This document shows positions 26,701-34,605 of a stretch of DNA of 44,682 nt, piece by piece. The position numbers were made by a program, and so were the translations under genes. Position 1 is the stretch's first letter. Each line of letters starts with the position of its first letter. The notes beneath the pieces are model-generated. The model was not told the DNA's origin, did not search any database, and saw only the letters and a program-made list of their open reading frames with translations. This stretch comes from Hahella ganghwensis DSM 17046 (GTDB lineage Bacteria > Pseudomonadota > Gammaproteobacteria > Pseudomonadales > Oleiphilaceae): assembly GCF_000376785.1 (NCBI RefSeq), contig NZ_AQXX01000087.1:1-44682 (forward strand). Reading direction: 5' to 3'.

Positions 26701-26894
26701 CGGACGTTTTCGATCAGCCTGGTCGCTTCTTCTGTAATCTGACCAATACCGTCAGTGTCAGGTTGTGCCAGGGGAAGAAGTTCCTTCAGATAGCTGGCTT
26801 CATCAACAGCATAGTTGCTGGTGATGTGTTGCCAGATCTGGTCCAGGGGTTGATTCAGTAAGTCTTCAGCGAGAGCGCTGGACGCCTTGAACAT
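23715..26894 (-). CDS. putA: bifunctional proline dehydrogenase / P5C dehydrogenase PutA (short form)
   Basis: Oxidises proline to glutamate in two steps (1059 aa). The FAD-binding proline dehydrogenase barrel is about 130-500 ([15 protein letters not shown] at 356-370; [16 protein letters not shown] about 479-494). The NAD-dependent aldehyde dehydrogenase part is about 560-1040, with [19 protein letters not shown], Glu811 in ETGGQNA and catalytic Cys845 in [11 protein letters not shown]. It lacks the N-terminal ribbon-helix-helix DNA-binding domain and the C-terminal extension of E. coli PutA (1320 aa), so it cannot repress itself. The adjacent AraC-type gene probably regulates. The ATG at 26894 has GGAGGAAA 5 nt upstream; an in-frame TTG 21 nt earlier would place the start upstream of this ribosome-binding site. 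Confidence 0.96.
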   Translation of the reverse strand: MFKASSALAEDLLNQPLDQIWQHITSNYAVDEASYLKELLPLAQPDTDGIGQITEEATRLIENVRKQDDSVHMVDALLQEYSLDTQEGILLMCLAEALMRVPDKRTADALIEDRLSGADWEKHMGKSESTLVNASTWGLLLTGKVVKMDRTLDGRPASVLNRLVKRSGEPVIRAAMHQAMKIMGKQFVLGRDIQEALDNGRKYREKGYSYSFDMLGEAALTTHDAKRYFDSYMQAIASVGADSSNAEKPGSSSISIKLSALHPRYEQAQESRVQTELYNTLMELLKFARDKNVSITIDAEEMDRLELSLRLFEKLYRSSVNQGWGQLGLVVQAYSKRALPVLVWLAALAKEQGDVIPIRLVKGAYWDSEIKLCQQKGLPGYPVYTRKEGTDVSYLACMKFLFSPQTVGRIYPQFATHNAHTAACVLYHAKQMPTRPFEFQRLHGMGDALYKTILANHDYNVRIYAPVGAHKDLLPYLVRRLLENGANSSFVHRLVDAETPISSLVHHPALELQKYTHLFNNRIALPGDIYPDRPNSAGVNLFVEQQYQPLQEEIRLWDNTQWHATPIVNGQADTEGAGETIVSPYNRNLSVGTVLWSGQQHLKNALDSAEKGFPLWNETPADNRAKIIEAFADKMEANFAELMALCCREAGKTMQDSIDEIREAVDFCRYYAQQARKEMSTPTLLPGPTGESNELYLEGRGIFVCISPWNFPLAIFTGQMVAALVAGNAVIAKPAEQTTLVAHRAVQLLFEAGLPKEALQFLPGDGAKIGPDLISDPRVAGVAFTGSTQTAHIINRSMAAREGAIGTLIAETGGQNAMIVDSTALPEQVVKDVVQSSFASAGQRCSALRVLFVQQDIADNIMELLDGAMKELNVGEPSLLKTDVGPVIDAEAQTKLINHIRKMSQTAKWQSRANLPDDADKGYFVPPSAFEISGIEELTEEQFGPILHIVRYDAADLDNVIKSINNTGFGLTLGIHSRNESTALYIEKNVKVGNTYINRNQIGAVVGVQPFGGRGLSGTGPKAGGPHYLHRFTNERTRTINTTAVGGNATLLSLGVEHV

Positions 26895-27131
26895 AGATGG
26901 ATTTCCTCCGTCCAAAGCTCGACATGGAGTGGCTCGAAGCCTGAGAATTGTCGAACAATTGTTGTTGTTAATGACATGCTGTTATCAGCACGGTCATGCC
27001 TGCTGAGAAACGTGAGATTCTGTAGATTAAATCTATCGCGAGTGGAATTCCGTGGTCTTGTAAGTTCCCGCAGCAATTTTGCAGAAAACTGTGATATGGA
27101 GGTTGGAGAGGGGGGTTGGGGGACTTATCGA
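26895..27131 (-). promoter_or_regulatory. putA promoter region with repeated ATTAAATCTAT motif
   Basis: 237 bp between the AraC-type gene and putA. ATTAAATCTATCGCGA (27026-27041) recurs at 27135-27150 as ATTAAATCTATTACGA, inside the 3' end of the regulator gene, 14 of 16 bases identical and 109 bp apart. AraC-family proteins often bind direct repeats, so these are operator candidates. Confidence 0.35.
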
Positions 27132-27902
27132 TTAATTAAATCTATTACGAAGCTGCTTTGGTGTAAATCCTTCATATTTCCGCATGCTGTTGGTCATGGC
27201 ACTCTGACTTGAAAATCCGGATTTTTGACTGATCTCTGCCAGTGAAAGATTGGTCTCTCTTAAAAGTCTGCTGGCATAGTTCAGGCGCATACGAATGACG
27301 TATTGATGGGGAGTCTGATCAGTCTGTTGTTTGAACAGTTCGTGGAAGTGACGCTCACTGACACAGATGCAGTCTGCGAGATCGGAAATGCTGATCCGCT
27401 CTTGGATATGCTGCCAGATATAGTGGTCAATCCGATTGATGTCGAGCAGAGGCACTTTTTTTGGTTTGGTATCCGGCAATACCCGACGGCTCAGACAGCG
27501 GATGATGGTGCAGGCCATATGATGTCTTAATGCCAGATCCGTTTCTGCACGCTGGATCTCCTGTATGCAGACCTGGGTCAACTGGCGCATGCCCTGATCA
27601 AGTGAAACCAGTTTGGGGGATTCAAACAGGGGGTTCAAAATATCGTAATCCGGATGAAGAGGGTCATGGAATGCCGGTGAACTCTCATCCAGGTCAATCA
27701 CCAGTACGTGATTGCTTGGACGGCCGAAAAAGTCATGGTAGGTGTCAGTGGGGACAATGCAGGCATGGCTGACATCGAGATGAGCGGCAAGACCACACAT
27801 ATCGATTTCTGCAGAGCCGGTCAGCCCCAAGACCAACTGATAGTGGTCGTGCTTGTGCCGATTGACGGTCTGCGGCAGGCTCATGACCTTAGCTTGCGGC
27901 AT
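27132..27902 (-). CDS. pruR: AraC-family transcriptional regulator, PruR-like
   Basis: 256-aa regulator. The N-terminal cupin-type sensing region (about 10-120) has HDHYQLVLGLTGSAEID. The C-terminal double helix-turn-helix (about 155-256) carries ISISDLADCICVSERHFHELFKQQTDQTPHQYVIRMRLNYASRLL and SLAEISQKSGFSSQSAMTNSMRKYEGFTPKQLR. It lies directly upstream of putA on the same strand. In Pseudomonas the AraC-type activator PruR sits beside putA/putP and activates them with proline; the gene symbol is assigned by that context. Loss of the DNA-binding domain of PutA fits a separate activator. The ribosome-binding site GAGGTGA is just before the ATG. Confidence 0.82.
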   Translation of the reverse strand: MPQAKVMSLPQTVNRHKHDHYQLVLGLTGSAEIDMCGLAAHLDVSHACIVPTDTYHDFFGRPSNHVLVIDLDESSPAFHDPLHPDYDILNPLFESPKLVSLDQGMRQLTQVCIQEIQRAETDLALRHHMACTIIRCLSRRVLPDTKPKKVPLLDINRIDHYIWQHIQERISISDLADCICVSERHFHELFKQQTDQTPHQYVIRMRLNYASRLLRETNLSLAEISQKSGFSSQSAMTNSMRKYEGFTPKQLRNRFN

Positions 27903-28039
27903 TGATTCACCTCACTTAACGAAGCGGTGAAGTTTAGGTTAAATACTGTACAACTTGTTATAAGGGTAAATACTAATGAGGTTAAGTGCAAATCCGCACA
28001 AGTTGTTGTCTTCCAAGGCTGTATATATTTAGTGGGTGT

Positions 28040-28083
28040 GAATGGAAAGCGTAGTGAGAGAGAATGGAAGGTGTGGTGAGAGC
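28040..28083. repeat. 22-bp tandem repeat, two copies
   Basis: Two adjacent 22-bp units starting GAATGGAA and ending GTGAGAG, at 28040-28061 and 28062-28083, differing at four positions. Confidence 0.75.
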
Positions 28084-28314
28084 TCGGTGGGCGATCTGAC
28101 TGAATGGTCGTCATTTATAAATCCGGATTAACTTCAAAATCTTCCTGGTTTCTATACACTTGCACGGTCTCGTATGCGAATGTGCAAAGTTACATACTGA
28201 TACAAATCAGTGCACTCAAAGATAATTAATATGGCAACGATACTGAACATATTGATAATCAGGTGCATGAACAAGCCGCGTGAGACAGAGCCTGACCTGC
28301 GCAAGCTCTGTTGT

Positions 28315-28382
28315 TGCAGACAATCTTTAGCTGCAGACTATTTTGAGTTACAGACTATCCTGAGTGACAGATAAATAGAAGG
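28315..28382. repeat. 17-bp-period degenerate tandem repeat
   Basis: Successive 17-bp units: TGCAGACAATCTTTAGC (28315-28331), TGCAGACTATTTTGAGT (28332-28348), TACAGACTATCCTGAGT (28349-28365), and a decayed fourth, GACAGATAAATAGAAGG (28366-28382). The array ends 48 bp before the TraB-like start codon, in its leader or promoter. Confidence 0.75.
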
Positions 28383-28429
28383 AAGCTATTTATCTGCCGT
28401 ATTTATAAGCAAAGTTGGGGAAATGAATA

Positions 28430-29332
28430 ATGAAGATCAAGTCAGGGGTAATAGAAGCTTTTCGCTGGTGTCTGGGAATTGTCCTGCTGTCCCTGGCTAC
28501 AACTATATGGGCCGCTGAAAACTCCAAAAAAGGATTATTCTGGAAAGCGGAGTCTTCTGCCGGCACTGCTTATCTGCTTGGGGCGATCCATCTTGGTAAT
28601 GATAGCTTCTATCCTCTTCGCGCCGATATCATGTCTGCCTACGAGGAAAGTCCTGTATTGCTGGTGGAAATGGATGATCAGGCGATTCCAGTCCAAGAGC
28701 AACAGAAAATCATGATGGAGACTGTCGCTTACCCACCAGGTGAATCGCTGCAGCAGCATGTGGGTGCAGAAACCATGTCGGCAATTCAGAAACGCCTGGA
28801 TGAATTCGGAGTGCCATTACAGGCGGTGCAGCAGTTTCGCCCGGGCTTTGTGGCGATGATGCTGGCCTCTGTGCAGGCGATGAGGCTGGGTTATATCCCT
28901 GAAAAAGGCATTGATTTCCATTTTATGGGCTTGGCCAGAGGCAAGAAGCCCATTCTGCAAATGGAAACGTTCCGCCAGCAGATGGAGTTTATGACGGCAA
29001 TTCCCGAGGATGACGAAGCGATTCGTGAGACCATTGAACAAATGGATGATTACGCGGAAATGTGGGAGGAAATGCAGGCAGCGTGGGTGACCGGAGATGC
29101 TGATCGCATGTATCGGGTGGCAATTGCCGATCCTTTGGAAGAGTCTCCAGAAGCGGCTCCCATTTATGACGTGCTGTTCTATCAGCGCAACGGTCCAATG
29201 GCTGATTCAGTTCAACAGTGCGTGAAAGAGCATAAAACCTGTTTTGTGGTTGTCGGAGCGGGTCATCTGGTGGGAGATGGAAGTGTGGTTGAAGCGTTAA
29301 CTGAAAAGGGCTTCAGTGTACGTCAGAAGTAA
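28430..29332 (+). CDS. TraB/GumN-family secreted protein
   Basis: 300 aa with an N-terminal signal peptide (hydrophobic 12-28, cleavage near TIWA-AENS). Family marks: FWKAESSAGTAYLLGAIHLGNDSFYPL, VEMDDQ, the Glu-rich ETFRQQMEFM segment, and the C-terminal VVVGAGHLVGDGSVVEALTEKGF. This is the TraB/PrgY/GumN superfamily, proposed to be metal-dependent proteases related to Tiki; activity in bacteria is not proven. It probably acts in the periplasm. It is convergent with the LysR gene, 10 bp apart. Confidence 0.88.
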   Translation: MKIKSGVIEAFRWCLGIVLLSLATTIWAAENSKKGLFWKAESSAGTAYLLGAIHLGNDSFYPLRADIMSAYEESPVLLVEMDDQAIPVQEQQKIMMETVAYPPGESLQQHVGAETMSAIQKRLDEFGVPLQAVQQFRPGFVAMMLASVQAMRLGYIPEKGIDFHFMGLARGKKPILQMETFRQQMEFMTAIPEDDEAIRETIEQMDDYAEMWEEMQAAWVTGDADRMYRVAIADPLEESPEAAPIYDVLFYQRNGPMADSVQQCVKEHKTCFVVVGAGHLVGDGSVVEALTEKGFSVRQK

Positions 29333-29342
29333 GGGGACGCCT

Positions 29343-30269
29343 TTAAGACGCACCCTGAGTTTTCTGCAACTCCGACCATAGCCGGTTCAACCCGGCGTGA
29401 GGATTGTCCTTGCGCCGATACAGGCGGATTTCCAATGGGATATTGAATTCCATGCCGCCAGCCAGTTGCAGGCCTTTATAACGTAAGCTTTCCTGGGCCA
29501 GGCGACCGGGTATCCACCCGATGCCAAAGCCTTCCTTGATCATGGCTTTGACACTGACTGAGTGAAAGTTCTGATTCACTGTCGTCAGATGAACTTCTTT
29601 GTTTGAATGATTAACACCATAGTGAACGACCGGTTTGAGGAAAGCATTATCGTGATAATCAATAAACGGAATAGGTTTACGTTTTGTCCCTGGCAAGGTG
29701 TGACGGGGCTGTCCGTTGTCATCGCAACTAGTGACAGGAATCAGGTGCTCATCGCCCACTTTGACGAAGTCATATACGTCAGCTGTGGTGTCATTGAACA
29801 AATCGATACTCGGATGCCAGTAGCACAGCATGAAATCACATTGCTGCTCCACCAGCGCATGCGAAAAATCCCTGACAGTCCAGGCGGTGGATCGAAGATT
29901 CAGTTCCAGGTCGATGCTCAATTGCCTGCACAGAGGTTCCAACCATGAATTATAGAGCGACAAATACAGGGTCTGTGTTGTAGCGAATACTAGACGGCTG
30001 GCCTGCTGTTCCTTGATTGCATGGCATTCTTCCCGAGCATCCCTGAGGGTACGGGTAATACGTTCCGCTGCGGTGAGAAAAATCTCACCGGCAGGGGTCA
30101 GAGTTAACGGTAATGTATTGCGGTCAATCAACTGCACGCCCATTTCTTCTTCCAGCAACTTGATGCGTCGGCTGAAAGTGGGTTGTGTCACGTTTTGCTC
30201 ATCGGCGGCACGTGAAAAGTGCTGTGTCTTGGCGAGCGCAATAAAATCTTCTAACCAGCGAATTTCCAT
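29343..30269 (-). CDS. LysR-family transcriptional regulator, HypT-like
   Basis: 308-aa LysR regulator. The helix-turn-helix is at about 1-60 (MEIRWLEDFIALAKTQHFSRAADEQNVTQPTFSRRIKLLEEEMGVQLIDR) and the effector domain about 90-300. The opening residues (METRWL-like), TPLTLTPAGEIF and GFGIGWIPGRLAQESLR resemble E. coli HypT (YjiE), the hypochlorite-responsive regulator, but orthology is not shown. The ATG at 30269 matches the family start; an in-frame TTG at 30329 lies inside a 26-bp palindrome and is unlikely. It is upstream of, and divergent in role from, the dpp operon on the same strand side, so control of dpp is possible but not shown. Confidence 0.85.
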   Translation of the reverse strand: MEIRWLEDFIALAKTQHFSRAADEQNVTQPTFSRRIKLLEEEMGVQLIDRNTLPLTLTPAGEIFLTAAERITRTLRDAREECHAIKEQQASRLVFATTQTLYLSLYNSWLEPLCRQLSIDLELNLRSTAWTVRDFSHALVEQQCDFMLCYWHPSIDLFNDTTADVYDFVKVGDEHLIPVTSCDDNGQPRHTLPGTKRKPIPFIDYHDNAFLKPVVHYGVNHSNKEVHLTTVNQNFHSVSVKAMIKEGFGIGWIPGRLAQESLRYKGLQLAGGMEFNIPLEIRLYRRKDNPHAGLNRLWSELQKTQGAS

Positions 30270-30311
30270 AACAGTCTGTCGACTTAAAACGTTGAGTGCA
30301 TAACCTAGGGA

Positions 30312-30337
30312 TGGTTGCTTTGGTACCAAAGCAACCA
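30312..30337. promoter_or_regulatory. 26-bp perfect palindrome upstream of the LysR gene
   Basis: Each half reads TGGTTGCTTTGGT from its own strand; the centre is GGTACC. It starts 43 bp upstream of the LysR ATG. Perfect dyad symmetry of this length fits an operator; an autoregulatory LysR site is the simplest explanation. As RNA it would have no proper loop, which argues against a terminator. Confidence 0.6.
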
Positions 30338-30446
30338 GGGGTAACTATGGGGCAAGGGAAACTGAGCGTCTAGTGCTCCACCGGTCATTCTCCGGATTTT
30401 TTTGGTGATAGACTGTGCAGTTTTGGATAGCCCAAAGTCAGGTCGT

Positions 30447-31454
30447 CTAGCCTAAACGCTTCTCCTCAACGGCGTGGCAGGCAACTCTGGTTCCGTCTAC
30501 ATCCAGCAGTTTGGGAATTTCCTGTTTACAGCGTTCGTTAGCATGCGGACAGCGGCCGTGGAAGACACAACCGGAAGGTAGGTTAACCGGTGTAGGTACT
30601 TCCCCCTTAAGGCGAATAAAGTCCGGTTTTTCATCTTCCAGACGAGGAATTGCACTCAGCAGAGCTTGTGTGTATGGGTGTTTGGGGGAGGAGAACAATT
30701 TGCGGGTCGGTGCGACCTCACATAACGCTCCCAGATACATGACAGCAACCCGGGTACCGAAATGTTCCACAACTGACAGGTCATGAGTAATAAAAAGGTA
30801 TGTCAGTTCGCGCTGCTCTCTGGCGTCCATCAACAGGTTGAGAACCTGGGCCTGAATGGAGACATCGAGTGCCGATATCGGTTCATCGGCGACAATAAAC
30901 TCAGGGTCGACAATCAATGCCCGTGCAATACTGATTCTTTGTCGCTGACCACCGGAAAATTCGTGAGGAAAGCGGACACCCCAGGAGGGATCGATGCCCA
31001 CCGATGCCATGACTTCTGCCACCTTTTCTTTCACTTCGGCAGTATTCAGTTTGGGTTGATGCCAGCGAACAGGTTCTTCCAGAGCCTGGGTGATGGTCAT
31101 TCGCGGATTCAGCGACGCGTAAGGATTCTGGAAGATCATCTGCATTTTGCGTCGATAGGGCATCATCGCCGTTGGTGACAGATTATCGATGCGCTGGCCA
31201 TTGTATTGGATTTCACCGCTACTGGGGGAAAGCAGACCCATAACGGTTCGGGCCACGGTGGATTTGCCGCAACCAGACTCGCCAACAACACACAGGGCCT
31301 CGCCTTTGTCGACGTCCAGATTCACGCCGTTGATAGCATGCACATATTCATGCTTGAGATGAAACTTACCGCCGGAGAAACTGATTTGATCCAGCAGGTC
31401 TCCGTGAATCGGAAACTTCTTGTACAGATTTTTGATACTTACTAAAGATGTCAT
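30447..31454 (-). CDS. dppF: peptide ABC transporter ATP-binding protein, DppF-type
   Basis: Cytosolic ATPase (335 aa) of a type I peptide importer. Walker A GESGCGKST, Q-loop FQNPYASLNPRMT, signature FSGGQRQRISIARAL, Walker B FIVADEPISALD and the switch His in ITHDLSV are all intact. The C-terminal oligopeptide extension has VPTPVNLPSGCVFHGRCPHANERC, whose cysteines form the Fe-S/zinc-like cluster known in this family. The ATG at 31454 is used (the longer frame begins with TTG). It starts 18 bp after dppD and pairs with it as an ATPase heterodimer. It is the last gene of the operon. Confidence 0.94.
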   Translation of the reverse strand: MTSLVSIKNLYKKFPIHGDLLDQISFSGGKFHLKHEYVHAINGVNLDVDKGEALCVVGESGCGKSTVARTVMGLLSPSSGEIQYNGQRIDNLSPTAMMPYRRKMQMIFQNPYASLNPRMTITQALEEPVRWHQPKLNTAEVKEKVAEVMASVGIDPSWGVRFPHEFSGGQRQRISIARALIVDPEFIVADEPISALDVSIQAQVLNLLMDAREQRELTYLFITHDLSVVEHFGTRVAVMYLGALCEVAPTRKLFSSPKHPYTQALLSAIPRLEDEKPDFIRLKGEVPTPVNLPSGCVFHGRCPHANERCKQEIPKLLDVDGTRVACHAVEEKRLG

Positions 31455-31472
31455 GGTTTTCAACGACCCCGA

Positions 31473-32468
31473 TCAGTGAGTTTCTTCGGCTTTGGCTTTA
31501 AGAGCGATGCGCCCGGCCACGAGATGGCAGGCTGCCTGGCAACCACCTGATTGGGTGAACCCCGGTAACTCTTTTTCACAAATGGCATCGGCATAATCAC
31601 AGCGCGGATGGAAAGCACAGCCCTGAGGTATCCGGTGCAGGGGGGGCATGGAACCACGAATCTGGTTCAGCCGCTCACCTGGGATACCTTGTTGGGGCAG
31701 GGCGTTGATCAATCCCTGAGTGTATGGATGCTGGGCGTCGTTGATGATTTCCTTGGTCGGACCCTGTTCAATGATACGACCTGCGTACATGACGATCGCC
31801 TGTTCAGTGACCTGCGACACCACACCTAAATCGTGGGTAATGAGGATCAGTCCCAGATTCTGACTGGTGCACAGCTCCAGCAGCAGATCCATAATCTCTG
31901 CCTGAATGGTGACGTCCAGTGCCGTGGTAGGTTCATCGGCGATGATGATGTCCGGATTAAGCAGCAGGGCAATGGCAATGATGATCCTCTGCTTCATTCC
32001 CCCGGACAGCTCATGAGGGTACTGATCCAGACGCTTTTCCGGAGAGGGAATCTGGACCAGTTTCAGTTTTTCCAGGGAAATTCGCCGAGCTTCTTCCCGA
32101 TTGATCTTCGTATGTGCCTGAAGGCACTCCACCATCTGATCACCGACCGTCAGAACGGGATTCAGGGTCATCATCGGATCCTGGAATATCATGCTGATGC
32201 GATTGCCGCGAATGTAGCGCATTTCCTTTGTAGAAAGTTTGGCCAGATCCTTGCCGTCAAACAGGATTTCCCCTCCCGATATATAACCGGGTCGACTGAT
32301 CAGGTTGAGAATGGAAAATGCAGCGACGGATTTTCCCGCGCCGGATTCACCGACAATACCCAGACGTTGGCCTCGATCCAGGGTAAAGCTGATATCTCTT
32401 AGAGCTGTCACCTCACCTGTGCGCAACCCGAATTTCACTTCCAGATTCTTTACTTCTAACAATGCCAT
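31473..32468 (-). CDS. dppD: peptide ABC transporter ATP-binding protein, DppD-type
   Basis: Partner ATPase (331 aa) of DppF. Walker A GESGAGKS, Q-loop FQDPMMTLNPVLT, signature LSGGMKQRIIIAIAL, Walker B IIIADEPTTALD and ITHDLGVV are present. The C-terminal extension has HRIPQGCAFHPRCDYADAIC. The ATG at 32468 is chosen because TAGGTG lies just upstream; an in-frame GTG three codons earlier overlaps that site. It lies 47 bp after dppC. Confidence 0.94.
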   Translation of the reverse strand: MALLEVKNLEVKFGLRTGEVTALRDISFTLDRGQRLGIVGESGAGKSVAAFSILNLISRPGYISGGEILFDGKDLAKLSTKEMRYIRGNRISMIFQDPMMTLNPVLTVGDQMVECLQAHTKINREEARRISLEKLKLVQIPSPEKRLDQYPHELSGGMKQRIIIAIALLLNPDIIIADEPTTALDVTIQAEIMDLLLELCTSQNLGLILITHDLGVVSQVTEQAIVMYAGRIIEQGPTKEIINDAQHPYTQGLINALPQQGIPGERLNQIRGSMPPLHRIPQGCAFHPRCDYADAICEKELPGFTQSGGCQAACHLVAGRIALKAKAEETH

Positions 32469-32515
32469 GTGCGACACCTATTTATAATTCTTGAACTTAG
32501 TCATTATTCTTGAAT

Positions 32516-33457
32516 TTAGCCTTTATAGAGTTTTGGGTTGAGCACATCGCGTAACCAGTCACCCAGCAGGTTCATGACCAGAACCAGTGCGATCAGAGCG
32601 ATACCCGGTATGATGGTGATCCACCAGGAACCGGAGAAGATAAACTCAAAACCGCTGGAAATAAGAGATCCCAGAGAAGGCTGTGAAGGCGGCATACCCA
32701 GTCCGAGGAAGGAAAGGGAGGCTTCTGAAATGATCGCATTGGCGATCTGTACGGTAGAAATAACCAGAATCGGCGACAGCGTGTTGGGCAGAATGTGCCG
32801 GAACATGATCCGATTGGATTTCAGACCCATCACCCGAGCCGCATCGACGTATTCTTTCTTGCGTTCTGCCAGTACCGAGGCGCGGATGGTTCTGGCGTAT
32901 TGAGGCCACTCAGCAATACCGATCACCAGTACCAGCATGAACAGGGCTAGATCCTGATACAGCTCTGCGCCGAATGCGGCCTGAAATACCGCCAGGACGA
33001 TAATCGCCACCATCAGTGTTGAGAAAGACAGCTGTATATCGGCCAATCGCATCAGGAAGCTGTCGATGCGGCCTCCGAAATAGCCGGCAGCCAGCCCGAT
33101 GATGATACCGAGAAATGCCTGCAGCAAAACGGCGCAGATACCGATTGTCAGAGAGATCCGAGTGCCGTAGAGAATGGTGCTCCACATATCACGTCCCTGG
33201 GAGTCGGTGCCGAACACAAAGCGTTCGTCGCCGCTCTCCTGCCAGGAAGGTGGTATCTCAGAATCCATGATATCGAACTGGGTCATATCATAGGGATCAA
33301 AAGGTGCAATTAATGGTGCCAGCAGGCTGGCCAGAATATAAGTCAGGAAAATGACAAAGCTCAGGATCGCGACTTTGTCCTTCTTAAAGCTGTGCCAAAA
33401 ATGAGACCCTTTGAAACGCGCCCACACACTCGGGGAGCTTGCTTCGATATTTTGCAT
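32516..33457 (-). CDS. dppC: peptide ABC transporter permease, DppC-type
   Basis: Inner-membrane permease (313 aa). It has an N-terminal OppC segment (HFWHSFKKDKVAILSFVIFL), a periplasmic loop containing FVFGTDSQGRDMWSTILYGTRISL, and about five or six further helices. The EAA-type loop DAARVMGLKSNRIMFRHILPN contacts the ATPases. The ATG at 33457 is preceded by AAGGAGGCAG, a strong ribosome-binding site; the longer frame from 33517 has none and would overlap dppB. The gap to dppB is 10 bp. Confidence 0.94.
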   Translation of the reverse strand: MQNIEASSPSVWARFKGSHFWHSFKKDKVAILSFVIFLTYILASLLAPLIAPFDPYDMTQFDIMDSEIPPSWQESGDERFVFGTDSQGRDMWSTILYGTRISLTIGICAVLLQAFLGIIIGLAAGYFGGRIDSFLMRLADIQLSFSTLMVAIIVLAVFQAAFGAELYQDLALFMLVLVIGIAEWPQYARTIRASVLAERKKEYVDAARVMGLKSNRIMFRHILPNTLSPILVISTVQIANAIISEASLSFLGLGMPPSQPSLGSLISSGFEFIFSGSWWITIIPGIALIALVLVMNLLGDWLRDVLNPKLYKG

Positions 33458-33467
33458 GACTGCCTCC

Positions 33468-34451
33468 TTAGTGTGACTGTTTGCCGGTAAGTTTGACCGT
33501 GGGGTTAACCAGGCCATAAATCAGGTCAACAATGGTGTTGGTTACCACGAAGATCGCACCCACCACAATCAGGTAGGCCACTATCAGTGGTGTATCCACG
33601 CGGTTGACTGCTTCCAGGAATAAAAAGCCCATGCCCGGCCATTGAAATACGGTCTCAGTCAAAATGGTGTAGGCGACCATGGTGCCGATCTGTACTCCGC
33701 CCACTGTGATAACGGGCAGCATGGTGTTTTTCAGGGCATGGAGAAAATAGATACGCTTGGGACTGATACCTTTGGCCCAGGCGAATTTAACGTATTCGGA
33801 TTGCAGTACTTCCATCATTTCTGCCCGAATCAGGCGTATAAAAAGCGGCAGCATGATGGAGGAAAGGGCAATGGAAGGCAGTATCAGGTGGGCAAGGCCG
33901 TCGGCTGTGAAAAAGCCGGATTCCCAGTAACCCATGACATGGACCAACTCGCCACGTCCATAAGAAGGTGCCCAACCCAGTTCAATGGCAAAGACGTAGA
34001 CCAGCATGATGGCGGTCAGGAACACCGGGATGGATATCCCCACGATACTGAAGCCCATGACGGCTTTGGCAAGCAAGGTATTAGGTTTGATCGCGGCGTA
34101 AACCCCGAGTGGTACGGATAAAAACACGATGATCAGTGTGGCTCCGAAAACCAGTTCCAGAGTTGCCGGTAATTTTTTGAGAATGACATCCAGTGCGGGC
34201 TCCTTGAAGAAATAGGAGGTGCCCAGATCTCCCTGAACGGCATTTTTGGCGAAGCGCCAGTATTGGGTCAGGAACGGATCATTCAGCCCCAACTCATCTC
34301 TTAATGCCTGGCGCTCTGCTTCAGAAACAGATTGGCCAACAAGCTCCCGGAGTGGATCCCCGAGGTTATCCTGGATGGAAAAACTGATAAGGCTGATCAC
34401 AAACATGACCACAAAGGCCTGGACCAGTCGTCGAATTAGAAACGCCAACAT
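33468..34451 (-). CDS. dppB: peptide ABC transporter permease, DppB-type
   Basis: Inner-membrane permease (327 aa) with about six helices. It begins MLAFLIRRLVQAFVVMFVISLISF as in the DppB/OppB family. A periplasmic segment has LGLNDPFLTQYWRFAKNAVQGDLGTSYF, and the EAA loop is KFAWAKGISPKRIYFLHALKN. Its TILTETVFQWPGMG segment is conserved. It is separated from dppA by 154 bp containing a terminator-like hairpin. Confidence 0.94.
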   Translation of the reverse strand: MLAFLIRRLVQAFVVMFVISLISFSIQDNLGDPLRELVGQSVSEAERQALRDELGLNDPFLTQYWRFAKNAVQGDLGTSYFFKEPALDVILKKLPATLELVFGATLIIVFLSVPLGVYAAIKPNTLLAKAVMGFSIVGISIPVFLTAIMLVYVFAIELGWAPSYGRGELVHVMGYWESGFFTADGLAHLILPSIALSSIMLPLFIRLIRAEMMEVLQSEYVKFAWAKGISPKRIYFLHALKNTMLPVITVGGVQIGTMVAYTILTETVFQWPGMGFLFLEAVNRVDTPLIVAYLIVVGAIFVVTNTIVDLIYGLVNPTVKLTGKQSH

Positions 34452-34557
34452 AGCGGGGTATAACCTGATAATTATAGCTGTTTTTTGGTAAAGCGGATCG
34501 CACGCGAACCGCAGTTTGCTCGTGTAGTGCTACTGCTCTGATAAATCTATACGGAAG

Positions 34558-34589
34558 CAAAAAGAAGCCAAGCTCTGACGAGCTTGGCT
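34558..34589 (-). terminator. terminator/attenuator between dppA and dppB
   Basis: On the minus strand a 10-bp perfect stem (34566-34575 with 34580-34589, AGCCAAGCTC type, 4-nt loop) is followed by TTCTTTTT. It lies 17 bp after the dppA stop. Partial termination would give more binding protein than membrane complex, common for binding-protein-dependent importers. Confidence 0.88.
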
Positions 34590-34605
34590 AAAGGGCTGAA
34601 CTTCC

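Larger units (their letters stand above)
27903..28429. other. intergenic region between pruR-like and TraB-like genes, with short repeats
   Basis: 527 bp between divergent genes. No gene is seen. It holds a two-copy 22-bp tandem repeat (28040-28083) and a 17-bp-period repeat (28315-28382), listed separately. AT-rich DNA at about 27930-27975 probably contains the regulator's promoter. Confidence 0.5.

Noticed and set aside
28315-28382. Possible CRISPR or rRNA-like repeats
   Set aside because: 17-bp direct repeats without spacers and without internal symmetry.
30380-30405. Terminator on the plus strand before dppF
   Set aside because: Only a 4-bp CCGG stem before the T run, and no plus-strand gene ends there.
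31833-32402. 189-codon plus-strand frame
   Set aside because: Antisense shadow of dppD, whose Walker and signature motifs are intact.
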